In this document: positions 20,101-29,679 of the stretch, piece by piece | How the letters are laid out: each line of letters starts with the position of its first letter | Numbering within the stretch: the first letter of the stretch is position 1 | Source: Hepsetus odoe | Lineage: Eukaryota; Chordata; Actinopteri; Characiformes; Hepsetidae | Direction of reading: 5' to 3' | Length of the DNA stretch: 64,000 nt | Assembly (NCBI GenBank): GCA_017165825.1 | Contig: CM029372.1 | Coordinates: 24,343,066 to 24,407,065, forward strand | Program-made: the position numbers and the translations under genes | The notes under the pieces: model-generated | What the model saw: only the letters and a program-made list of their open reading frames with translations | What the model was told of the DNA's origin: nothing | Database searches by the model: none

Positions 20101-22793
20101 AGGTTGAATGCTTCGAAAGGGTGCTGATGTGAGACAGAAATGATTTGTACTGTTTATAAACATTCAAAAACTATTTTGTGCCCTATTACAGCGAGGGTGA
20201 TGCTGAAAACGGCAGGCTGGAGCCCTAAAGACTCGCCTTCTCTTTGGCAATCTGAAATTGTTACAAATGAGCATCAATATCTGTGATGCCTTGAACGATC
20301 AAAAAGTTAAAAATGAAAGAAAGAAAGAAAGTGACAACCCTTGTCATTGCGAGGTCACAGCACAGCACACAGTGAACCACAATGAAATTGGACCTCTGCA
20401 TTTAACCCATGCACACAAACACCGTGCAGCAGTGGGCTGCTATTGAAATCGCCCGGGGAGCAATGACAGGGACGGTACCTTGCTCAAGGGTACCTCAGGG
20501 CAACTTACTGGTAAGGGGTTTGAACCCACAATCTTCCGATCCTGTGGCCGACTCCTCAACCACTAGGCCACCCAAAATGCAATGAATACTACAAATCCTT
20601 ATTTTTTATATTAGTATATTATTTAAATACATCTTTTTATTTTTCCAGTTGCAAAAAAGCTGTTAACTTTTGGCTTATTTTTATGGTTTAGAATCACTGT
20701 TCACTGTTTAGGCTGTTTTATAGTTTAAAGGGTTAAAGATGATATTAAAAGTGATTATTTAAATATTAGTCTGAAACACCATTTCATTTTCCAAACTTTA
20801 AAGCATTAAAGTGGAAAGCATTTGTCCTTGTGAGCACACAGTAAATCACAATAAAAAAAATTCTCTGCTATATATTTGGCGCCCAGGGAGCAGCGATGGG
20901 GACACTACCTTGTTCAAGGGTATCTCGGTAACGTACAGGTCCGGGAATCGAACCCATGACTTTCCAATCCTGGGGCCTAGTCCCTAAAAACTCAGCCACC
21001 ACTGGTTACCAATCATTTGTTCCAATCCAAATAGTAACAGGCGGGCCTGTTTTAAGCCATACCTAAAGTGAAAGTGACTATTCTTGTCATTGTGAGTACA
21101 CGGCACAACACGCATTGAACCACAACAACATTACAGAAGTGCCTTTTACTCACACACACAAACACGTGCAGCATGGGGCAGCTATTGAAAGCACCCGGGG
21201 AGCAGTGACAGGGACAGTACCTTGCTCAAGGGTACCTCAGGGCAACCTACTGGCATGGGATTCAAACCCACAATCTTCTGGTCCTGGGGCCAACTCCCTA
21301 TACACTAGGCCACCACTGCCCCAAAAAGCTGCAAACTTCAGACATTAAACATTAGGGAGTTCTGAAGCTTGTAAACTAAACCCTCAGTTTAATGGCCTCC
21401 GTCATTAGTTCCACTAAGAGCAGTGACCGATACCACTAATCTCTCATTCCTCCATGTGATTCCAGCTCACTGAAGACCGAGGCGAATCTTGAGGCCATGA
21501 AATCTATTCCCACAGAGAGGCTCATGATTGAGACAGGTTTGATAAAACATCGGTTTTTATGAAGTTCCTCTAGTTTAGTGCAGATTATTTTAAAGGACAG
21601 CACATGTTCATTAGTGCTTCATCACATTTATATATGAACGTTGGCTTTCTCCATAACGGGCGCTAATTTTAATATTGAGTCCCTGGTCAGACATTTTTAT
21701 TACCCGTGGGGACCACAGGGTCGGATTTATACAGTGCTGCTTGACTGTGAGCCTTAGCACTAGACCTGCATAAAGCGTTTTTGTCATGCTGTTTCTGTTT
21801 TCCTCTCTTTGTTCTTTGTCTTTCCAGACGCTCCGTGGTGTGGTATCAAGAACACTCATGCTGGATCCAAGTTCATAAAAACCACATTTCCCACCAAGAA
21901 GAAGTGGGAAGCAGGCCACTGCCTGAAAGACAGGAACGAACCCTGCCATATAATGTAGGTCACAGAGCAGCATTGCAACATACCATGTTTTTCTGTGTGT
22001 TCCAAGACATACGGTACTGTGCAGAAGTCTTGAGCCAGTCCTCATTTCTTATATTTTGCTTCCAGAGCATATTTTTTAAATGAGAAACAGATCTCCAGGC
22101 TTCCTGAAGGTCAACATTTTTGTTTCTCATTTTCAGTCCAGTCACGCAGAACAACGTGTCTGACTTGAAACATGAAGCAGTGAAGGAACAGGAGCAGATG
22201 AATCCAGATGATCAGGGGAATAGTTTACTGGTTGGAACCTCTTTATCTAGGACATCTTTGCAGCCTGTTACAGTAAAACAGAGGGGAGGGGAGGCCCAAG
22301 ACTTCTGCACAAGACTGTAGATCAGCCCTGAAAAGCTTAGCACGCAGTGAGACACAACGAAATTACACCTCTGCATTTTATCCATATACACTGCAGCAGG
22401 GGGCAGTTATTGAAAGTGCCCGGGGAGCAATGACAGGGTCAGTACCTTGCTTAAGGGTACCTCAGGGCAACCTACTGGTCTGGGATTCAAACCCATGACC
22501 TTCTGATCCTGGGGCCTAGTCCCGAACCACTCGCTGCACCTAACAAAGCGTCAGCTATGATGTGTATAGCTTTGAGACTGCTATATGTATAACTTTTCAT
22601 CAGATGCAGTTCAGAATGTCTCTCTGTGTTTCAGCTGTGCAGTATTTGGGCATAAGTTTTAAAATGAATGCATGTTTTTTTTTTTTTAAGACAAGTGCTG
22701 GAAGTGATGGCAGCAGCGAGGGAGGAGGACCCTGTGGAGATGGCTAGCACCATCTACAACAACACGCTGAAGGTGTTCTTCACTGAAAGCTGA
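13438..22793 (+). CDS. tatdn1: TatD DNase domain-containing protein 1
   Basis: Putative metal-dependent nuclease of the TatD family. Twelve coding exons: 13438-13459, 14909-14974, 15052-15101, 15187-15250, 16892-17035, 17854-17896, 18550-18635, 19631-19671, 19764-19840, 21466-21536, 21828-21954, 22691-22793. All have GT/AG junctions, phases join, and the product is 297 residues, the same as I recall for human. Landmarks in order: FADIGINLTDPMFRGVYRG (first metal site region), FMITGGNLEDS, STVGCHPTRC, VVAIGECGLDFDR (metal-binding Glu near residue 112), LFLHCRNSH, VHSFDGTKE, DLDLYIGINGCSLK, MIETDAPWCGIK (catalytic Asp), then a C-terminal helix ending KVFFTES. All expected TatD acids and histidines are present, so the gene looks intact. 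A 5'-truncated Tc1 element sits in intron 4 and seven antisense SINEs in later introns. AATAAA at 22939-22944 is the likely poly(A) signal. Confidence 0.97.
13607..14215 (+). repeat. (ATCT)n microsatellite with higher-order units, tatdn1 intron 1
   Basis: About 600 bp of ATCT/GTCT-type repeat. A longer unit containing CAGTATATCTCTCTAGCTGT recurs five times. Two neighbouring copies (from about 13850 and 13980) are almost identical for over 100 bp, so the array grew by duplicating roughly 130-bp blocks. The long open frame through it is a by-product. Confidence 0.92.
14385..14620 (+). repeat. Second ATCT/GTCT microsatellite block, tatdn1 intron 1
   Basis: A second, more diverged stretch of ATCT and GTCT repeats. 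It is separated from the first by about 170 bp starting ATAGAATAATCTTTTATTAT, which resembles the end of a dispersed repeat. Confidence 0.75.
15297..15532 (+). repeat. tRNA-derived SINE, family A
   Basis: Head GGGGCAGTGGTTAGTGGTTA, B-box-like GGGTTTGAGTCCC, body AAGCAAGGTATCATCC; the tail is diverged. Lies just after tatdn1 exon 4. Confidence 0.78.
15612..16829 (+). mobile_element. Tc1/mariner-family transposon, 5'-truncated, in tatdn1 intron 4
   Basis: The right end is intact: GGGGTGTACTCACTTTTGTA followed by AGATACTG and a TA target (16828-16829). A second inner copy of GGGGTGTACTCACTTTTGTTG near 16637 is consistent with a long terminal repeat of about 200 bp. The left repeat is missing; the element starts inside the transposase, directly after a TA-rich stretch at 15615-15658. 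Confidence 0.88.
15661..16590 (+). pseudogene. Tc1-like transposase remnant
   Basis: From 15661 the frame reads LGCKKIANTLKLSCSTVVK (helix-turn-helix), then a second DNA-binding part, then LWSDETKMHLFGS with the first catalytic Asp and GGGSVMVWGCMSAAG. It stops at TAA 16319-16321, just before the second catalytic Asp motif, which is degraded to HNDSKH. Past further stops a trace of the third motif remains (PIEPLWDILKQKVEE near 16420-16460). The start and the catalytic centre are both lost. It lies sense to tatdn1, inside its intron. Confidence 0.9.
17080..17715. mobile_element. Non-autonomous DNA transposon (MITE-like), tatdn1 intron 5
   Basis: The left end ACCCTGTTTACAACCGGCAT and the reverse complement of the right end (CCCCCGTTTACACCTGATAC) form imperfect inverted repeats about 635 bp apart. 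The interior has no coding capacity. The superfamily is uncertain. Confidence 0.6.
18829..19073 (-). repeat. tRNA-derived SINE, family A (near full length)
   Basis: Inverted copy in tatdn1 intron 7, from the tail AAAGTGAAAGTGACTATTC to CCACTAGGCCACCGCTGCCC. Confidence 0.88.
19080..19263 (-). repeat. tRNA-derived SINE, family A
   Basis: Inverted copy directly after the previous one. The tail end is missing; it keeps CCTTGCTCAAGGGTA and a B-box-like GGGATTCAAACCC. Confidence 0.82.
19271..19505 (-). repeat. tRNA-derived SINE, family A
   Basis: Third inverted copy in a row in tatdn1 intron 7. Starts GTGAAGTAAAAGTGACTATT and includes GGTACCTTGCTGAAGGGTAC. Confidence 0.82.
20320..20573 (-). repeat. 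tRNA-derived SINE, family A (near full length)
   Basis: Inverted copy in tatdn1 intron 9, from AAAGTGACAACCCTTGTC through GGGTTTGAACCCACAATC to CCACTAGGCCACCC. Confidence 0.87.
20808..21006 (-). repeat. tRNA-derived SINE, family A (internal deletion)
   Basis: Inverted, diverged copy in tatdn1 intron 9. The part between the tail and CAGGGAGCAGCGATGGGGAC is shortened. Confidence 0.75.
21064..21322 (-). repeat. tRNA-derived SINE, family A (near full length)
   Basis: Inverted copy in tatdn1 intron 9, from AAAGTGAAAGTGACTATTCT to CACTAGGCCACCACTGCCCC. Confidence 0.87.
22015..22320 (+). repeat. Dispersed repeat shared with 47.56-47.88 kb
   Basis: Begins GTACTGTGCAGAAGTCTTGA, a motif typical of teleost transposon ends. 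It contains ACATGAAGCAGTGAAGGAAC and AGGAGCAGATGA. The same words occur at about 47560 (same strand) and 47750-47870 (opposite strand). Confidence 0.6.
22335..22540 (-). repeat. tRNA-derived SINE, family A
   Basis: Inverted copy in the last tatdn1 intron: GCAGTGAGACACAACGAAAT, CCTTGCTTAAGGGTACC, GGGATTCAAACCCATGACC. Confidence 0.82.
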
Positions 22794-23551
22794 TGGCACT
22801 GGTCTATAAAAATAAGCAGGAGGCCTTGGGAGAGCTCCCAGGTTTCTGACTCAGTGTATATTTCCTCGATGTATAGATGTCATGCACTGAACAATTCAAA
22901 CAGCTGATCCAGAGAAACCCAATGCTATAATGTATTTTAATAAATACTACAAACTTTAAATACATCTGTGTTTCTGCTTTAAATGTTGTCCCGAAGCAAA
23001 TCTTAGAGTTTGAAATGGTTTTTGCAAGTGTTTTTTTTATCACTTTTATTTGGAGAGACAAGAAAATCACTGCAATAATGAGAAAGGGTTAAGAAAACAA
23101 ACCTGCATACAGTTAGAAAAGATACTTGGTTTAATTGTAGTCTGATTTCATATTTTTAACATACTAATTTTAGCTCTTCTATAATGGCATCATAAGAGGC
23201 GTCACCTTACAATATATAAATGAAATACATCATTTTTACAATAATTCAGCTTCTAATACTTTTTTTAATTAATATTTGCAAAAATGCTTAACAAAAAATG
23301 TAATAAAATGAATAAATGTATTAAAATAATGTAATAATCCAGTTTTAAATAATTGTTTAAATAAATTCAATATGTATTTAATATTTTCTAATGATGTTAA
23401 TAATTACTATTAAAATATTTGAATGTTATTAGTATATTCACCGATTTATATTTAATATTATTTAATCATATTAACTGTTATTTTTATTGTGTATATTTTT
23501 ACTGAAATTTTATTTTACTTTTAGTTTATTATTGTAATTTTGATACAATTA

Positions 23552-23552
<1 letters not shown>

Positions 23553-23646
<94 letters not shown>
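23553..23646. repeat. Self-complementary (ATT)n-(AAT)n repeat at the gap edge
   Basis: About nine ATT units switch directly to about twenty AAT units. The two halves can pair, forming a hairpin. The sequence stops here at the gap, and the right side resumes with TTATTA. Confidence 0.9.
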
Positions 23647-23914
23647 NNNNNNNNNNNNNNNNNNNNNNNNNNNNNNNNNNNNNNNNNNNNNNNNNNNNNN
23701 NNNNNNNNNNNNNNNNNNNNNNNNNNNNNNNNNNNNNNNNNNNNNNNNNNNNNNNNNNNNNNNNNNNNNNNNNNNNNNNNNNNNNNNNNNNNNNNNNNNN
23801 NNNNNNNNNNNNNNNNNNNNNNNNNNNNNNNNNNNNNNNNNNNNNNNNNNNNNNNNNNNNNNNNNNNNNNNNNNNNNNNNNNNNNNNNNNNNNNNNNNNN
23901 NNNNNNNNNNNNNN
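23647..23914. other. Assembly gap (268 N)
   Basis: A run of N. The size may be estimated rather than real. It lies between tatdn1 and rnf139, within 400 bp of the rnf139 start. Confidence 0.99.
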
Positions 23915-23924
23915 TTATTATAAT

Positions 23925-24297
23925 TCCCGGTTTTGTTTCCGGTGGTTTCGTTTCCCGAGGAAGTGTGATGACGTCACGTCTTTCAGTCGATTACAGAATA
24001 AAGTTTGCAAAATTAACAAACTTAAATTATATTCTCTAATTTATTTAGTTGTTTTTTTGTTTGTTTTGTTTTTTAAAGCTTGTTTTTATTCGTCTTTTTA
24101 TTTGTTTGTCATTATTGTTTTTTCATGTATCTGCCGCTTCACTCGGCTGACAAGGTTGCGTTGGAAACGCGATGACGTCGTCCGCTTCCGCGTTCTTCGC
24201 ATAGCAACAGTGACTGTGGAGAGCGACTGAGAGAGAGGGAGACCGAGAGAGAGAGAGACCCGGGTGGAGGGATTTTACCGGCGCCGACTGCGCGGAC
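23925..24297 (+). promoter_or_regulatory. rnf139 promoter / 5' UTR with consensus CRE
   Basis: A perfect cAMP-response element TGACGTCA lies at 23969-23976, about 320 bp before the start codon, with a second partial site (GATGACGTCG) near 24170. GC and CpG content rise sharply from 24130 into exon 1. A GAGA-rich stretch (24217-24260) precedes the ATG at 24298. Confidence 0.65.
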
Positions 24298-26796
24298 ATG
24301 GGCTCGGCCGGCGGGCGGGTGGCTCAGCAGGCGGCGGCCGTGCTGGACGTGGCGCTGCGGGTGCCGTGTGTCTTTATAATCGACGCCATCGTGAACTGCT
24401 CCGCCGAGCCCGGGGCCGGCTGGGCCGGAGCCGCCGGCAGGGTCCTGGGCCGAGCGTTGGGTAAGTGCCTGTCAGCTCCTTCGCCTCGGGGTCCGGCTCG
24501 GTTCTGCAGCAGGTCCTCCAGCGGTGCCCGTGTCCCCCGTGTCCCCCTGTGAGGAGCAGGAGCTCCCTGTGCTCGGTCTGGTGGTGAAAACAAACCTGGG
24601 CCTGTTTATTCAGCTGCTGTTTTCTCCACCTGAGCTCATGCTGCCCAAAACCAGCAGACCCAGGAGCTCCCGCCTGCTCGGAGGTTCAGCCTTTAAACTT
24701 CACCACAGCTGATCCAGGCCTTGATTTTATACTGTCAGCCCAGAGGCCTAAATACACCCGGCAGCACCTCTCACCTGCTCCCTTCAGCATCTTCTGACTC
24801 GAGGCAGTGCCTCCAGACTGGTTTCTATTCTAAACTGCTCCTGTCTGTCTTTAGCTATCATTATTATTGTTATTATTATTATTATTGTTATTATTATTCA
24901 GTTCATTCACTAGTGGGGCAGTGGTGGTCTAGTGTTTAGGGACTAGGCACTTGTGATCAGAAGGTAGTGAGTTAGAGTCCCGGATCTGTAGGTTACACTG
25001 AGGTGCCCCTGAGCACCGTCCCTGCTCCCGGTGTGTGTGTGTGTGTGTGTGTGTGTTTGGGTTGGGTTAGGTTAGGTTAAATGGAGAGGACAGATCCACT
25101 GCTCACTGTGTGTGTGTGTGTGTGTGTCTGTCTGTCTGTCTGTCTGTCAGTGTCACATTTTCTGACTTTGTCTGGATTTTGTGGCCTCAAACCTCTTCCT
25201 CTGCCTGGTGATCGTGGTTCCTTCAGGTCTGTTATTTATTTATTTATTTATTTATTTACTTTCTGTGCGGTGAATATAAATCACGATGACCCGGGACAAA
25301 ATATACGGGGCCGGAGAACATGTGCACCCATCCAATAAAGGAAAGGACTGAAAATATGATTATGATTACCGTATTATGGAGTTCGTGTTCACTTTTCAAG
25401 TTTTAGTTTGTTCTTTTTAAGATGAGCTTGATTTCTAAAGGAATCATTCCTGCCTCAGATTAGTGTCTTTTCTAAAGCGGGATGGAAAATAATTTCAGCT
25501 TTTTCCAAAGAAATTTTGGATACTTATTAGAAACGAACGTGTGATTTATTTTTAAAACACCGCACAGCCTGTAGTTTCACATCATTTAGCTACAGAGTCT
25601 CAGACTGTTGGTTTTGAAAGACGGATCAGGTCTGTCTTTAGTGACTGACGTTCCCTTTGTGTTAAAATCTGTTTACTAAATCTCCAGCTGCTGCCACAAA
25701 ACCTTTACTTTGTGGCGATGAAAATAAAAAGAGACGACTGTGGGCCAAACCGAGAGCAGCTCTTGTGAACAGTTGAAAGTAAATTTCAGGGATTTGGGGC
25801 ATAAATGAAGGGTTTGCGTGCGGACGGGGCACCGAATGTGTTGTTCCTGCAGTGAAACATGGAGGTGCCGCAACAGCCTGGGAGGTGTTTGGGAGAGGAA
25901 GGTCTGGAGGCTTAGTCCAAATTAAGGAGATCACACAACCAGAAAATGATAACTAACTTCTTCTACAACACACAATTTTTGCCTGTAGTGTAAGAGAATG
26001 TTTTTATTATTTATTTTTTTTCTTGTTTTTGTTTTTTCACAGGTATCGTGATTTGCAGTGTAGTGCTGGTGCTGTCCCAGAAGTCCCTGTTTAAGTTCTA
26101 CACTCTGTTCTGCGCCGTGCTGCTGGGAGCCGTGGCCGTGCTGATAAACTACTACGCCACGTCTCACATAGACTTCTACAGCGCCTACTACAAGGCAGCG
26201 CTGGGCTTTCGAGTGCTGCCCCGTAACGGGCCCACGCTGTGGCTGGGCATAGCGGTGCTTCAGCTGCTGTTTGGCACAGGGTATGTTGTGCTGTTGAATG
26301 TGCGCTCGCTCTGCGCTGCCCTGGTTGTGCTGGACATCCTGCTGCCTCTGTCAGGCCTGGTCATGGAGCTGCCGCTGGACGTGCGGCAGCTGGTGGCCGT
26401 GGCTTCGGGCCTGTTGCTGGCCCTCAACACAGCTGTGTGCCTGCTGCTCCGGCTCAAGTGGTTCTACTACTCCTGCCGCTACGTGTACCTGCTGGTGCGC
26501 CACATGTACCGCATCTACGGCCTGCAGCTGCTGCTTGAGGACACGTGGAAGAGGATCCACTTCCCCGACGTGCTGAGGGTCTTCTGGCTGACCCGCATGA
26601 CGGTGCAGGCCGTGGTGCTGGTGTACGTAGTGAAGGCGGCCCGGTTGGAGAGCGGTGGGGAGCAGCCCTACCTGACGTGGGATGTCTTCTGGGACCTGTG
26701 CAGCAACCTGATCATCAGCGGCTGCGACTCCACGCTGACCGTGCTGGGCATGAGTGCGGTCATCTCTTCCATCGCCCACTATCTGGGCCTCAGGTA

Positions 26797-26843
<47 letters not shown>

Positions 26844-29679
26844 CATTACCTGTCGTGTAATTAATGAGGCTATAAAACACATGAACGCAGTGATTTGATT
26901 CTTTAGGTAACATTTGAATGCATGTTAACTTTTCATAACAGCGCTTCTCCGATAACTTTTCAGACATTTTGGCCTCCTTCAACTGAAAATATTTACATTT
27001 AGTCATTTAGCAGACAATTTTATCCGAAGCAACTTACAAGAATTCAAGAGCTTTTTCATGAACGTTAAATGGCAATTAAAGAGAAATAGATTGAAATAAA
27101 AAGCATAGGTTGATCACGAACATATATTTGGTTTTCATAAATCGTACACAGTTCTTTCTAAGCACACATCACAGATTACAGGTCAGTTTCACAAAGGAAA
27201 TTGTAAAAAATAAAAACAAATTGCTTGGCAACTGCAGTTGCATTTTTTTCATGGGCTACAGTGTTTGTGGCTATAATTATTTAAACCTGTCTATATATAT
27301 ATATATATCTATATCTATCTATAATTTATATATAAATCTATAAACTAAATATAGGATTTTATATCCTCTAAAAGCTTTTCTCAGCTTTTATTTGAGCAGT
27401 TCTTTGTACCTGCCAGTCTGTAACGTCATTGTAGTGTCAGTGGGACAAAGGTGGTCTAGCGGTTTGGTCCTTGTCCCCATGATCGAGTCTTTGTCCCTCT
27501 GATTTAAAATGGGAGCAGGTGGGGAAAAAAATAAAGAAACAAATGCATTTAAATTGTAAATCTAATTCTGGTTCATACACCCCTAACTGTAGTACACAGT
27601 TACTAGATAACTCGTACTAGTTATTAGAAAACATTATGGGAGGAAAAGGGACTGTAAAAAGTTATTGGAACATTTTTAATGTATTTAAAGCTTTTTTCCA
27701 TTATGTAAATCTTTTAATTGGCAGCTGTAGCTGATGTCTAAATGTACATGAACTTACAGAACATGCCATTTTGCCATGGCCAGTAACAGGGAGCTGTTCT
27801 CAGACTGCTGAAATTGTAAACCTTCTCTCGTCTTCTCTGTTCTACAAAGCATCCTTGCCTTCATTGGCTCGACCGAGGAGGAAGACAAGCGGCTAGGCTT
27901 CGTGGCACCGGTTCTCTTCTTTATTCTGGCTCTGCAGACAGGACTGAGCGGCCTGGACCCCGAGGAGCGGCTGGTGCGACTTAGCAGAAACATGTGCCTC
28001 CTGCTCACGGCCGTCCTGCACTTCATCCATGGCATGACGGACCCTGTGCTGATGTCTTTGAGCGCCTCTCACGTCCCTTCTGCCCGCCGCCACCTGCCCG
28101 TGTTGCTGGTGTCACTGGGTCTCCTGGTGCTGCCTGTGCTGCTCAGCCACCTGCTGTGGTGTCACTACGCCCTCAACACCTGGCTGTTTGCCGTCACTGC
28201 CTTCTGCGTGGAGCTTTGCCTGAAGGTGCTGGTCTCATTGACTGTGTACGGCCTGTTCATGATCGACGGCTACTACAACGTGCTCTGGGAGAAGCTGGAC
28301 GACTACGTGTACTATGTGCGCTCCACAGGCAACGTCATCGAGTTTGTCTTCGGCGTCGTCATGTTCGGCAACGGCGCCTACACTATGATGTTCGAGTCGG
28401 GCAGCAAAATCCGTGCCTGCATGATGTGCCTCCACGCATACTTCAACATCTACCTGCAGGTGAGGGTTAGGACATCATCCAAATTCACCTTGGTATTCAT
28501 TAATTCCATATATTTGGCTAGTGCAATTTGGAATAAATGCTGTTGCTATTATAACAATAATAATAATAATGACATTAATAATTATTTTCATTTACTATTA
28601 CCATTGTTATGTTATAGCCGTGTATGGGGCAGTGGTGGCCAGCTGTTTAGGTACTAGGCCCCAAAATTGGATGGTCATGGGTTCGAATCCTGGACCAGTA
28701 GGTTGCCATGAGGTGCCCTTGAGAAAGAGAGCATCACTGCTCCCCGGGCACTGGATATGGCTGCCCACTGCTGCACGTGTGTGTACTGCTTAAATAAAGA
28801 ATTATTATTCTTATTAAATATCAAACTGTGGTGATGTTTAATAAAGGGGGCAGCGGTGGCCTAGTGGTTAGAAAATGGACCCCAGGAACGGAAGGCCGGA
28901 CCAGTAGGGTGCCCTGAGGTACCCTTCAGCAAAGTACTGTCCCTTTCACTGCTCCCTCTGCACTTTAAATAGCTGCCCCCTGCTGCACAGTCTGTGTGGG
29001 TGAAAAGCAGAGGTTGCTTTTCATTTTGTTTCATTGTGTGATGTGCTGTGTTCCACAATGATAAAGTCACATTCATAATAAAGGTCCCTTGTTTCATTTT
29101 AGTACTGTAATATTGTATCCCGATAGTTAAATTATATCCTGATATTAATCATCATTCGCCCCCAATTCACAGGCCAAAAACGGTTGGAAGACTTTTATCA
29201 ACCGCCGCACAGCCGTGAAGAAAATAAACTCTCTCCCTGAAGTGAAGGGCACCGAGCTGCAGGACGTAGAGGACGTGTGCGCAATCTGCTATCAAGAGTT
29301 CACCGCCTCGGCCCGCATCACGCCCTGCCGCCACTACTTCCACGCCCTCTGCCTGCGCAAGTGGCTCTACATCCAGGACACTTGTCCCATGTGCCATCAG
29401 AAAGTGTACGTGGAGGAAGATGCCCAAGAGCGCGCCCCATTCTCCAACAACAATGGATACGCCCCTGCCGGAGAAGAGAGGGGGGCAGAGTTTGACGGCG
29501 GTGGCGGGGCAGAGGCAAGGCCGGCTGCTGCAGTAGCAGAAAGGGAGGAGCCTGATAACGACCTGCTGGAGGATAATGACAGTATAGAGTACGACGAAGA
29601 TGAGTGGGGCACCCAGACCGGGGCGACCCCAGTAGAAGAGGACTACATAAATGATGACACAGACTCGAACACAGACTGA
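24298..29679 (+). CDS. rnf139: E3 ubiquitin-protein ligase RNF139 (TRC8)
   Basis: Multi-pass ER-membrane ubiquitin ligase that marks ER clients for degradation and is linked to sterol control. Four coding exons: 24298-24460, 26043-26793, 27850-28459, 29173-29679; GT/AG junctions with matching phases, 676 residues (human 664). Exon 1 encodes the start through LRVPCVFIIDAI. Exons 2 and 3 hold many membrane segments, including the sterol-sensing-like region, with conserved words VRHMYRIYGLQLL, NLIISGCDSTLTVLGMSA, FIGSTEEDKRLGF, HFIHGMTDPVLMSLSASH and DGYYNVLWEKLDDYVYYVRS. Exon 4 carries the RING-H2 finger at about residues 544-585 (CAIC, CRHYFHALCLRKW, CPMC; all eight zinc ligands present). An acidic, disordered tail follows. 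The ATG at 24298 is chosen because exon 1 aligns from there and is preceded by GC-rich promoter-like DNA. The human gene lies in the opposite orientation relative to tatdn1. Confidence 0.97.
24914..25040 (+). repeat. tRNA-derived SINE, family A (3'-truncated)
   Basis: Head GGGGCAGTGGTGGTCTAGTG with the A-box part, then a diverged B box (GAGTTAGAGTCCC). Ends in a GT microsatellite in rnf139 intron 1. Confidence 0.78.
26797..26845. repeat. (ATT)n microsatellite, rnf139 intron 2
   Basis: About 15 ATT units starting four bases after the exon 2 donor site. Confidence 0.95.
26990..27045 (-). repeat. Family C repeat fragment
   Basis: ACATTTAGTCATTTAGCAGA followed by TTATCCGAAGCAACTTACAA, a common teleost dispersed-repeat end. 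Confidence 0.65.
27440..27500 (+). repeat. tRNA-derived SINE head fragment
   Basis: Short, diverged match to the family A head: GGGACAAAGGTGGTCTAGCG. Confidence 0.45.
28624..28795 (+). repeat. tRNA-derived SINE, family A
   Basis: Head GGGGCAGTGGTGGCCAGCTG, B box GGGTTCGAATCCTGG, body through GCTCCCCGGGCACTGGATAT. Sense orientation in rnf139 intron 3. Confidence 0.83.
28845..29075 (+). repeat. tRNA-derived SINE, family A
   Basis: Head GGGGGCAGCGGTGGCCTAGT; the B box is largely lost; body and tail reach GATAAAGTCACATTC. Second sense copy in rnf139 intron 3. Confidence 0.83.

Larger units (their letters stand above)
22794..24297. other. tatdn1 3' UTR, AT-rich spacer, assembly gap and rnf139 upstream region
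   Basis: After the tatdn1 poly(A) signal (22939) the sequence is very AT-rich. It leads to an ATT/AAT repeat and the gap, then to the promoter region of rnf139. No coding content seen. Confidence 0.7.

Noticed and set aside
26239..26779. Several overlapping frames on both strands
   Set aside because: Shadows of the GC-rich rnf139 exon 2, which is identified securely by its protein sequence.
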